Shown here: positions 1-5,420 of the stretch, piece by piece
Layout of the letters: each line of letters begins with the position of its first letter
Numbering within the stretch: the first letter of the stretch is position 1
Source: Thermoanaerobaculia bacterium
GTDB taxonomy: Bacteria; Acidobacteriota; Thermoanaerobaculia; Gp7-AA8
Reading direction: 5' to 3'
DNA: 5,420 bases
Assembly (NCBI GenBank): GCA_017883215.1
Contig: JADGOA010000255.1
Location: forward strand, 1-5,420
The notes under the pieces: generated by a model
Databases searched by the model: none
The model's input: the letters and a program-made list of their open reading frames with translations, nothing else
What the model was told of the DNA's origin: nothing
Made by a program: the position numbers and the translations under genes

Positions 1-16
1 GTCGCCGCTTTGCCGA

Positions 17-1327
17 CTACCCGCCAATCTTCCCTAGCTCGGAAATCGTCTGCATGGCGGCGGCCACCTGGCGTTCGCGCTTCTCGATCTTCTTGACGCG
101 GCCGACGACGTCCGCGATGAGACCCCAGGTGACGTTCGACGGCTGGTAGCGCTCGGGCGACGACTCCGAGACGTGCCGTCCGAGCGCGCCGAGGGCGGTG
201 TGGTACGGGAGGGGCGTGGCGGAACCGCTGCGCGCGATCTCGTCGATGTAGCGCGCCACGAGCAGGCCGACGGCGGACGATTCCACGTAGCCTTCCACGC
301 CGGTGATCTGCCCGGCGAAGAAGATCCGGTCGTCCGCCTTCGTCTGAAAGGTCGGTCGGAGATGCTTTGGCCCGTTGATGAACGTGTTGCGATGCATCGA
401 GCCGAAGCGCGCGAACGAACAGTTCTCCAGCCCCGGGATCATCTGCATGACGCGTTTCTGCTCAGGCACCTTCATCTTGGTCTGGAAACCGACCAGGTTG
501 AAGTACTCGTCCGAAAGGTCTTCTTTGCGGAGTTGCACGACCGCGTGCGGCCGCTCGCCGGTGACCGGATGCTCGAGTCCCACCGGCTTCATCGGGCCGA
601 ACCGCAGCGTCTCGATGCCGCGCGAGGCGATCTCCTCGACAGGAAGGCAACCTTCGAAGTGAACCGCGTGCTCGAAATCGTGCAGAGGGTACAGCTCCGC
701 GGAAAGGAGGGCGGAGACGAAGGCTTCGTACTCTTCCTGCGACATCGGTGCGTTCAGATAGTCGCTTCCGTCGCCCTTGCCGTAGCGCGATTTCCAGTAC
801 AGCTTCGACATGTCGAGCGAGTCGGCCGCGACGATCGGAGCGATGGCGTCGTAGAAGTACAGGCCGTCGCGCCCGAGGAACTCGTCGATGGTGTGGAAGA
901 GCGGCTCGCTCGTGAGGGGACCGGTGGCGACGACGAGAAAGTCGTAATCGCCGCGATCGAGCGAGGTTACCTCCTCGCGATGAAGGCGGATGCCGGGCGC
1001 CGATTCGACGGTCCTGGTCATCTCCGCGGCGAAGCGCTCCCGGTCGACCGCAAAGGCGTCTCCCGCCGGAACGCGCGCTCCTTCGGCGCAAGCGATCACG
1101 GCCGAGCCGAGCATCTTCATCTCCGCTTTCAGCAGGCCGACTGCGTTGGTGATCGCGGCTGAGCGGAAGGAGTTCGAGCAGACCAGTTCGCCGAGGTTCG
1201 AGGTCTGGTGCGCCGCCGTCGACTTCGCCGGCCGCATTTCGCAGAGCTCGACGAGGTGCCCGTGCCGTGCGAGCGCAAGCGCGCATTCACAACCGGCAAG
1301 TCCGGCGCCGATCACTTTGACTTTCAT
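17..1327 (-). CDS. trmFO: TrmFO, methylenetetrahydrofolate-tRNA-(uracil-5-)-methyltransferase
   Basis: The product is a 436-aa flavoprotein of the TrmFO family, which makes 5-methyluridine at position 54 of the tRNA T-loop in the cytoplasm. The family takes the methyl carbon from 5,10-methylene-tetrahydrofolate and reduces it with FAD/NAD(P)H. Visible marks are an N-terminal dinucleotide-binding motif VIGAGLAGCE (residues 5-14), the family motif GELVCSNSFRS (46-56) whose C50 matches the conserved N-terminal cysteine of the family, a second conserved cysteine in FEGCLPVE (C227), ATGPLTSEPL (134-143), and the C-terminal FAD segment FFAGQITGVEGYVESSAVG (336-354). Length fits the usual size of about 435-470 aa, and the stop is TAG. 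The frame stays open upstream to an ATG at 1381, but those 18 extra codons come from the heptamer repeat, and MKVKVIGAG at 1327 is the normal family start. No Shine-Dalgarno sequence is visible before it. It lies 76 bases downstream of the DUF3467 gene and may be co-transcribed with it. Confidence 0.97.
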   Translation of the reverse strand: MKVKVIGAGLAGCECALALARHGHLVELCEMRPAKSTAAHQTSNLGELVCSNSFRSAAITNAVGLLKAEMKMLGSAVIACAEGARVPAGDAFAVDRERFAAEMTRTVESAPGIRLHREEVTSLDRGDYDFLVVATGPLTSEPLFHTIDEFLGRDGLYFYDAIAPIVAADSLDMSKLYWKSRYGKGDGSDYLNAPMSQEEYEAFVSALLSAELYPLHDFEHAVHFEGCLPVEEIASRGIETLRFGPMKPVGLEHPVTGERPHAVVQLRKEDLSDEYFNLVGFQTKMKVPEQKRVMQMIPGLENCSFARFGSMHRNTFINGPKHLRPTFQTKADDRIFFAGQITGVEGYVESSAVGLLVARYIDEIARSGSATPLPYHTALGALGRHVSESSPERYQPSNVTWGLIADVVGRVKKIEKRERQVAAAMQTISELGKIGG

Positions 1328-1350
1328 GATTTGAGAGAGTTCGGTAAACG

Positions 1351-1403
1351 AGTCCTGAGTCCTGAGGCGGCGTTCGCCCACTCAGCACTCAGCGCTCAGG
1401 ACT
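1351..1403. repeat. Inverted pair of 7-base tandem repeat clusters (intergenic heptamer array)
   Basis: On the plus strand AGTCCTGAG occurs at 1351-1359 and again at 1358-1366, a two-unit tandem with period 7. From 1380 three related units follow: ACTCAGC, ACTCAGC and GCTCAGG, then ACT, ending at 1403. The second cluster is the reverse complement in style of the first: CTCAGGACT at 1395-1403 is the exact complement of both AGTCCTGAG copies. Between the clusters GGC (1369-1371) can pair with GCC (1376-1378), and CTGAG (1362-1366) with CTCAG (1381-1385), so the whole stretch can fold as an imperfect hairpin. It starts directly after the TGA of the DUF3467 gene and ends 23 bases before the trmFO start codon. 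There is no T-run on either side, so an ordinary intrinsic terminator is not supported. It may instead be an RNA structure between two co-transcribed genes, or a dispersed heptamer repeat of this genome. Confidence 0.8.
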
Positions 1404-1706
1404 TCAGTTGGACGGCTCTTCGACTGAGTACTGCGGGGCGGCGTCGAGGCGGATCTCACCGAACTTCTGCTCGAAGATGGTGATGTTCTGCGCCAGGGCC
1501 TGCAGGAGCTGTTTCGCGTGCAGTGGCGTGAGGATGACCCGGCTGTAGACCTTGACGTCGGTGCGGCCGGGCACGATGCGCCCGAAATCGATGACGAACT
1601 CGCTCGGCGAATGGATGATGTTCGCGAAGTTGACGTACTCGCCCTGCGCGACTTTTTCGTCGAGGCTGATCTGAAGAGTCTGTGGCGGCTGCGGCTGTTC
1701 GTCCAT
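1404..1706 (-). CDS. DUF3467 domain-containing small protein
   Basis: The product is 100 aa and matches the pattern of the DUF3467 family, whose function is unknown. The domain covers nearly the whole chain: a first half of likely beta strands with YVNFANIIHSPSEFVIDFGR (24-43), then VYSRVILTPLHAKQLLQAL (53-71), and a helix NITIFEQKFGEI (74-85). The signature is the serine-x-x-x-F-x-x-D-F stretch followed by the P-x-H-A-K motif and the F-E-x-K-F-G-x-I end. The ends are polar, with no signal peptide or membrane segment, so a cytoplasmic protein is expected. The start at 1706 is chosen because the domain begins shortly after it. The frame stays open to 1928, but that stretch contains the terminator of the next gene and Pro/Arg-rich sequence of no recognisable kind. 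The ribosome binding site is weak (an AGAG about 9 bases upstream). It is followed after 76 bases by trmFO on the same strand. A partner or target cannot be read from this context. Confidence 0.88.
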   Translation of the reverse strand: MDEQPQPPQTLQISLDEKVAQGEYVNFANIIHSPSEFVIDFGRIVPGRTDVKVYSRVILTPLHAKQLLQALAQNITIFEQKFGEIRLDAAPQYSVEEPSN

Positions 1707-1848
1707 GGTCGGGCTCTTTGGTCGTTGATCTCCACTCCGCGGCGGCAAGTGAGGCGGCTCGACAGCTGCGGGGAGCGTTGCTGTCGGGCGGCCGGGATCG
1801 ATTCCGCGGCCACTCGATTTGCCGCCAGTATACCGATCCGGTTGTCCC

Positions 1849-1876
1849 GCGTGCTCGGCACTCAGGAATCGGCACT
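1849..1876. repeat. Degenerate 7-base repeat cluster
   Basis: Read on the minus strand from 1876 to 1849 this is four heptamers in register: AGTGCCG, ATTCCTG, AGTGCCG, AGCACGC. The octamer TCGGCACT (plus strand) occurs at 1855-1862 and 1869-1876, exactly 14 bases apart, which is two heptamer units. The units resemble the AGTGCTG and AGTCCTG units at 1351-1403, so both intergenic regions bordering the DUF3467 gene carry the same repeat family. The cluster lies just past the T-run of the terminator of the upstream minus-strand gene. A chance 14-base direct repeat is the alternative. Confidence 0.5.
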
Positions 1877-1877
1877 G

Positions 1878-1924
1878 AAAAGGCCGCGAGCTCCCGCAGT
1901 TCGGAAACTGCTGAGCTCGCGGCC
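1878..1924 (-). terminator. Rho-independent terminator of the PD40 propeller gene
   Basis: A perfect 12-bp stem is formed by 1882-1893 and 1913-1924 (GGCCGCGAGCTC and its complement). Inside it a second 6-bp stem, GCAGTT at 1896-1901 with AACTGC at 1906-1911, closes a four-base loop, with a small asymmetric bulge between the stems. Read on the minus strand the hairpin is followed immediately by TTTT (1881-1878). It begins 24 bases after the stop codon of the minus-strand gene at 1949-3523. On the plus strand no T-run follows, so it works in one direction only. It should separate the propeller gene from the DUF3467/trmFO pair, which therefore need their own promoter. Confidence 0.9.
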
Positions 1925-1948
1925 GCACGACACGACAGGGGATGAGGC

Positions 1949-3523
1949 TCAGTTCATGATGCGCTTCACGAGGTGCAGAGTCGATGCGTGGCCGCTGTTC
2001 GCAACCGTCGAGGCAAAGACGACGACGCTGCCCGAGTTGATCGTGAAGACGATCGACTGATTCGCTGCGACGGCGCCTCCGGCGAGAGTCGCGGCCGGCA
2101 TCTGCACCAGGAAATTCGGCGGGAAGGACTGCGTGCTGGTGCGAACGAGTTTGCCGGTCGCTTCATAGAGCGAGACCGTCATCGTCACTCCGTCCGAGAG
2201 GGTCCGGAACCCTGCGTTGAGGCGGAAGCGGCTCGTATCGGACGGCATCGTCACCGCGCCGCGCGAACCGGTCACGAGGACGCTCTCCGTGTCCACTGCC
2301 GGGACGACGACGCTGGCGCCGTTGTCGATCCGAAAGACCGAGGCCGGCGCCGGACCGGCGTCCGGCACGATCTCGACCGAGCCGATTCCGGTGACCCCGA
2401 AGCTCGCCATCAGGTCCGGAAAGGCCTGGCTCTCGAACCCGCCGAGGCGATACGTGATCTGCGGGTCGCTGTTCGCCGCCGGCACACCGGCGGGATGAAA
2501 GATCAGCTTGCCGGAGATTTCCGCGTCGCCGGAATTCGACAGCTGCGCGGTGGTGCGGAATGCCTCGCCGCCGGCGCCGGTGGTCGAACCGGCGATCGGG
2601 ATGAGTGTGGTCTTCGTGCGCGTCGCCTGATAGAGGTCGCTACCGCCGAGGCCTCCGGAGCGGCCGGAGAAGAAGTAGAGCTTCGTGGCGTCACCGAACG
2701 TTACGCCGCGCTGTTCGCCGAAGCTGGTGTTGACCGGCGCGCCGACGTTCACAGGTGTCGACCACGGATCCGAAGTCGACGCGCGTGTCGATGTCCATAT
2801 GTCGACGCCGCCCAGGCCGCCCGGCCGGTTGGACGTGAGGAACAGCTCCAGGCCATCCTCTCGAATGGTGGGCATCGTATCGTCGGCGCTCGTACTCAGC
2901 TCCGGCACGAGCTTCGGTGCAGAATACTTTCCGTCCGCCTGCAGAGTGCTCGTATAGATGTCGAGTCCGCCCACGCCTCCCGGCCGGTCGGAATTGAAGT
3001 AGAGCGTCAGCCTGCCCGTCGTGGGGTCTTCGAAGTCCCACGGCGCCCAATCGTCCTTCGCGCTGTTGAGCTCCGGAATGAGCACGGGGGCTTCCCAACC
3101 GAAGTCGTCGGCGGCATTGCGGCGGAAGCTCGCATAGAGATCGTTCAAACCCAAACCGCCGGCGCGGTCGCTGGCGAAGATCATCGTGTGCCCGTCCGGA
3201 GTGATGAACGGGACGTGATCCTTGCCATTGCTATTCATCGTGGGACCAAGACTCTTCGGCGCTCCCCATGGGTCGTTCGTCGTCGCGCGCTGCGAGACGT
3301 ACAGGTCGAGGTCCCCCATCCCTCCCGGTCGGCTGGAGGCGAAATAGAGACTGAGTCCCGACTTCGTGACGAAGTGGCAACTGTCCGATGCGGTGCTGTT
3401 CACGACCGGTCCGAGATTCTCGACCTTCGACCAGGGCGAGAATGTTTGTGCCGGAAGTGACAGGGCTACTGCAAATGAAGCAATTACCATCCATAAGGGA
3501 AGAGGGCTGCATTTTCTGAACAT
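1949..3523 (-). CDS. Exported PD40-type beta-propeller protein with C-terminal beta-rich domain
   Basis: The product is 524 aa. Residues 1-26 look like a Sec signal peptide: a short basic start, a hydrophobic core (WMVIASFAVALSL) and a probable cut near LPAQ-TFS. Residues 30-300 hold five repeated modules, each with a W/Y-x-x-P/V...N-S/T lead-in and the PD40/TolB-propeller signature S-x-R-x-G-G-x-G-x-x-D-L/I-Y/W, at 63-75, 118-130, 178-190, 231-243 and 286-298. This signature is that of the WD40-like Pfam PD40 family, often written SDRPGGLGGLDIY in periplasmic proteins. Residues about 305-524 start with LIPIAGSTTGAGGEAFRTTAQLSN and appear to be all beta, probably Ig-like. They carry no OmpA peptidoglycan-binding motif. 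No catalytic residues are recognised, so a binding or surface role is inferred. The start is fixed by a strong ribosome binding site and the signal peptide. It is transcribed away from the winged-helix regulator and ends in its own terminator. Confidence 0.9.
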   Translation of the reverse strand: MFRKCSPLPLWMVIASFAVALSLPAQTFSPWSKVENLGPVVNSTASDSCHFVTKSGLSLYFASSRPGGMGDLDLYVSQRATTNDPWGAPKSLGPTMNSNGKDHVPFITPDGHTMIFASDRAGGLGLNDLYASFRRNAADDFGWEAPVLIPELNSAKDDWAPWDFEDPTTGRLTLYFNSDRPGGVGGLDIYTSTLQADGKYSAPKLVPELSTSADDTMPTIREDGLELFLTSNRPGGLGGVDIWTSTRASTSDPWSTPVNVGAPVNTSFGEQRGVTFGDATKLYFFSGRSGGLGGSDLYQATRTKTTLIPIAGSTTGAGGEAFRTTAQLSNSGDAEISGKLIFHPAGVPAANSDPQITYRLGGFESQAFPDLMASFGVTGIGSVEIVPDAGPAPASVFRIDNGASVVVPAVDTESVLVTGSRGAVTMPSDTSRFRLNAGFRTLSDGVTMTVSLYEATGKLVRTSTQSFPPNFLVQMPAATLAGGAVAANQSIVFTINSGSVVVFASTVANSGHASTLHLVKRIMN

Positions 3524-3772
3524 GGAATCTCCTTCGCGGGTTCACCGCTGGTTGTTCGGACTGGTCCTTCTGGGGGTCGCCGGGATGCGGACGGGCAGCC
3601 CGGAGCGTCATGGGTGGACCGGATGTACGGGCCGGGCCGTGCGCAATGTCGGTTCGCGAGAGCCGCAACTCAATTCGCGCGAGGTTCGTTTTCGGTCAGC
3701 GTGGAACCTCAGAGTTTGCTGATAGATACACATGAGCACTACACTGGCGTTCATCAGCCCACAGAGTGCGTC
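3524..3772. other. Divergent intergenic region between propeller gene and regulator gene
   Basis: These 249 bases separate two start codons facing away from each other, so promoters for both genes should lie here. I could not identify a convincing -35/-10 pair on either strand. The right part (about 3665-3760) is visibly less GC-rich than the left part, which would suit promoter placement there. The left part, next to the propeller gene, would then be a 5' leader of over 100 bases. A short ORF sits at the right end (3732-3776). No RNA gene or known riboswitch was recognised. Confidence 0.6.
3529..3534 (-). promoter_or_regulatory. Shine-Dalgarno sequence of the PD40 propeller gene
   Basis: The minus strand reads AAGGAG, five bases before the ATG at 3523-3521. 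This is the only strong ribosome binding site in the window and it settles the start of the propeller gene. The starts of trmFO, the DUF3467 gene and the regulator all have weak or no such motif, which suggests the propeller protein is translated more efficiently than its neighbours. Confidence 0.85.
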
Positions 3773-3776
3773 ATGA
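3732..3776 (+). CDS. Possible 14-codon leader ORF overlapping the regulator start
   Basis: ATG at 3732 opens a reading frame of 14 codons, MSTTLAFISPQSAS, that ends at a TGA whose bases overlap the start codon of the regulator as ATGA (3773-3776). This overlap is the usual arrangement for translational coupling. The regulator has only a weak AGAG six bases before its ATG, so coupling could help its translation. Against it, the leader ORF has no clear Shine-Dalgarno sequence of its own, it is very short, and such a frame can arise by chance. The peptide has no run of one amino acid that would suggest attenuation. Confidence 0.25.
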   Translation: MSTTLAFISPQSAS

Positions 3777-5420
3777 GCGTCGGCGTGTCTCCACGCATCC
3801 GGTTTGGTCCTTACGTCTTCGACACGGAGACGGGAGAGCTGACAAAGAGCGGCCACCGGACGGCGCTCCGTCCGCAGGCCGCTCACGTGCTCACCTACCT
3901 CGCCTCACACAGCGGTCAGCTCGTCACCCGGGAAGAGTTGCGCGAACACGTGTGGGGCTCGGAGACCTACGTCGATTTCGAGCACGGCCTGAACCTCTGC
4001 ATCCACGAGATCCGTGCCGCGCTCCACGATGACGCGAACAGTCCGACGTACGTCGAGACGCTCCCGCGTCGCGGGTACCGCTTCATCGGAACAGTCGAGC
4101 CGGACGTCGCTCCCGGCTCTTCAGCGTCGGTTCCCGAGGCGGATGTCCAGGTGCCGGATGAACGGCTCATCGCGACGGGTACCGAGGTCCCGGTGCGTCC
4201 TTCGTCGCGGTGGCTTCGCGCTCCGGCAATTGTTCTGTTCGTAGCCGTCCTTGCAGCGATCGTGATCGTGTCGAGCCGGCCCGGCATGCGCGAGACGGTC
4301 GCCAGCCCTCCGTTGCAGCCGCGCATCGCATCGATTGCGGTTCTCCCGCTCACCGACCTTGCGAGCCGGCCGGACGAGGACTACTTCGCCGACGGCGTGA
4401 CGTGGGAACTGCAGAAGCAGATGCAGGGCGTGGACTCGCTTCGCGTTACGGCCCTTGATTCGGCCCAGGCGTACAAGAAGTCGAAGAAGCCGGCTGCGGA
4501 GATCGCGCGGGAGCTGGAGGTCTCGAACCTCCTCTCCGGCACCGTAACGCACAACGGTGATCGCGTACGGCTGAACATGAAGCTGATGGATGCGCGCGCC
4601 AGCCGGCCGCTGTGGGCGCAGAGTTACGACACCACGCTCGCCGATCTCCTGCAAACCGAAATCAGGATCGCACACGCGATTGCCGGCGCGCTTCAGAAAG
4701 GCGTCGCGCCTTCTATGACACGCGACCTGGTTGTCGGTCAGGGGCAGGTCAACGCCGAGGCTCACGCGGTCCTTCTTAAGGCGATGGGCGCGCAGACGAC
4801 GGAGGAGTACCGGCGCGGGCTCGAACAGGCCCTGGCGATCGATCCCAGGTTCGCGCTCGCGTTGAGCATGCTCGCCGACTCGTATGTCTCCGATACCTGG
4901 TTTGCCCAGACGGTGCCGCCGATGGTCGGTTATCCGAAGGCCAAAGAGCTCGCTCTCAAGGCGCTGGCTATCGACGACTCGGATTCGTCGGCGCACACGA
5001 CCATCGCGGCGGTGAAGCTGCACCACGAATGGGACTGGGCCGGAGCGGAGCGGGAGTTCAAGCGCGCCATCGAGCTGAGTCCCAGCGATGCGTTCGCGCA
5101 TCACGTCTACTCGCATTACCTGCTGACGATGGACCGGCTCAGCGAATCCGTTGCGGAGAGCCGCATCGCCTCTGACCTCGATCCGCTCGACCCCACGCTC
5201 TCGACCTGCGTCGGCTGGCATTGCCTCTACGCGCGGCAGTACGCCGATGCGATTGCGGTCTGCCTCAAGCTGGTGAACGACAAGAAGGCCGGGGCGATCA
5301 CGTATTACTACCTCGGCCGCGTGTATGTGCGTCAGGGGAAGCTCGAGGACGGAATCGCGGCTCTCGAGATTGCCGAAAAGAAGTCGGGCGGGCTGAATTC
5401 CGTTCTGGCCACGCTCGGAT
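3773..5420 (+). CDS. CadC/ToxR-like membrane regulator: winged helix, one membrane helix, TolB-like domain and TPRs (3' end outside window)
   Basis: The frame is open from ATG 3773 to the window end: 549 codons and no stop, so the protein is incomplete. Residues 8-107 form an OmpR/PhoB-type winged helix (Trans_reg_C): IRFGPYVFD strand start, LVTREELREHVWG, recognition helix DFEHGLNLCIHEIRAAL (68-84), and wing YVETLPRRGYRFIG (93-106). There is no receiver domain. A Pro/Ser/Val linker leads to one membrane helix (about 150-168, APAIVLFVAVLAAIVIVSS). Arginines at 142, 146 and 149 fit an inside N-terminus. Residues 187-308 (SIAVLPLTDLASRPDEDYFADG ... PLWAQSYD) match the TolB-N/FlgO-like domain common in such regulators. 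From about 340 there are TPR-like helix pairs (EQALAIDPRFALALS, FKRAIELSPSDAFAHH, QGKLEDGIAALEIAE). The inferred role is a one-component transcription regulator signalling across the membrane. Signal and targets are unknown; the divergent propeller gene is a candidate target. Confidence 0.93.
   Translation, partial: MSVGVSPRIRFGPYVFDTETGELTKSGHRTALRPQAAHVLTYLASHSGQLVTREELREHVWGSETYVDFEHGLNLCIHEIRAALHDDANSPTYVETLPRRGYRFIGTVEPDVAPGSSASVPEADVQVPDERLIATGTEVPVRPSSRWLRAPAIVLFVAVLAAIVIVSSRPGMRETVASPPLQPRIASIAVLPLTDLASRPDEDYFADGVTWELQKQMQGVDSLRVTALDSAQAYKKSKKPAAEIARELEVSNLLSGTVTHNGDRVRLNMKLMDARASRPLWAQSYDTTLADLLQTEIRIAHAIAGALQKGVAPSMTRDLVVGQGQVNAEAHAVLLKAMGAQTTEEYRRGLEQALAIDPRFALALSMLADSYVSDTWFAQTVPPMVGYPKAKELALKALAIDDSDSSAHTTIAAVKLHHEWDWAGAEREFKRAIELSPSDAFAHHVYSHYLLTMDRLSESVAESRIASDLDPLDPTLSTCVGWHCLYARQYADAIAVCLKLVNDKKAGAITYYYLGRVYVRQGKLEDGIAALEIAEKKSGGLNSVLATLG

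Noticed and set aside
173..1162. Plus-strand open frame of 329 codons opposite trmFO
   Set aside because: It is an antisense shadow of a gene with clear family motifs over its whole length; its composition is Arg/Asp/Val-rich and nothing is recognisable.
1328..1381. N-terminal extension of TrmFO to the ATG at 1381
   Set aside because: The added 18 residues are translated heptamer repeat, and TrmFO proteins begin right at the dinucleotide-binding strand.
1351..1403. The heptamer hairpin as an intrinsic terminator or a CRISPR remnant
   Set aside because: No T-run follows on either strand, and 7-base units without spacers do not fit a CRISPR array.
1827..1832. TATACT on the minus strand as a -10 box for the DUF3467/trmFO transcript
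   Set aside because: The hexamer is good and the position is sensible, between the terminator and the gene, but no -35-like sequence sits 16-18 bases upstream and no extended -10 is present. It is not strong enough to list as a promoter.
1707..1928. N-terminal extension of the DUF3467 protein to 1928
   Set aside because: It would run through the terminator of the upstream gene and the second repeat cluster, and adds 74 residues of low-complexity sequence before a complete domain.
1973..3460. Plus-strand open frame of 495 codons opposite the propeller gene
   Set aside because: The opposite strand has a signal peptide, a strong ribosome binding site, five propeller modules and a terminator. 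The plus frame is Arg-rich and without motifs.
4121..5221. Long minus-strand open frame (366 codons) opposite the regulator gene
   Set aside because: The translation is Arg/Gly-rich without recognisable domains, while the plus strand in the same place encodes membrane, TolB-like and TPR segments. Long antisense frames are expected in GC-rich codon use.

Overview
The window is GC-rich bacterial chromosome carrying four protein-coding genes. Three lie on the minus strand (read right to left: a secreted beta-propeller protein, a small DUF3467 protein, and trmFO). One lies on the plus strand at the right end: a membrane-anchored winged-helix regulator with TPRs, cut off by the window edge. Three traits together suggest Acidobacteriota, but this is inferred from gene style and not from any phylogenetic marker search: a folate/FAD-dependent TrmFO, an OmpR-type winged helix fused through one membrane helix to a TolB-like domain and TPRs, and a secreted PD40 protein with a C-terminal beta-rich region.

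Layout. 17-1327 (-) is trmFO, the tRNA m5U54 methyltransferase. 1328-1403 is a short intergenic gap filled by two oppositely oriented clusters of a 7-base repeat. 1404-1706 (-) is a DUF3467 protein of 100 aa. 1707-1948 is intergenic and holds a second, degenerate heptamer cluster (1849-1876) and a strong intrinsic terminator (1878-1924) for the next gene. 1949-3523 (-) is a 524-aa exported protein with five PD40-type propeller modules and a good ribosome binding site. 3524-3772 is the divergent intergenic region, with a possible 14-codon leader ORF at 3732-3776. From 3773 (+) to the window end runs a CadC/ToxR-like regulator (549 aa visible, no stop).

How they fit together. trmFO and the DUF3467 gene are housekeeping or unknown-function genes that may share a transcript. 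The terminator separates them from the propeller gene. The propeller gene and the one-component regulator are transcribed away from each other from a shared 249-base region, and both products are predicted to reach the periplasm or cell surface. A regulatory or sensory link between them is plausible but unproven. Nothing in the window looks like a mobile element, CRISPR array or RNA gene, and I found no clearly new multi-gene system. The most unusual sequence structure is the paired heptamer arrays around the DUF3467 gene.
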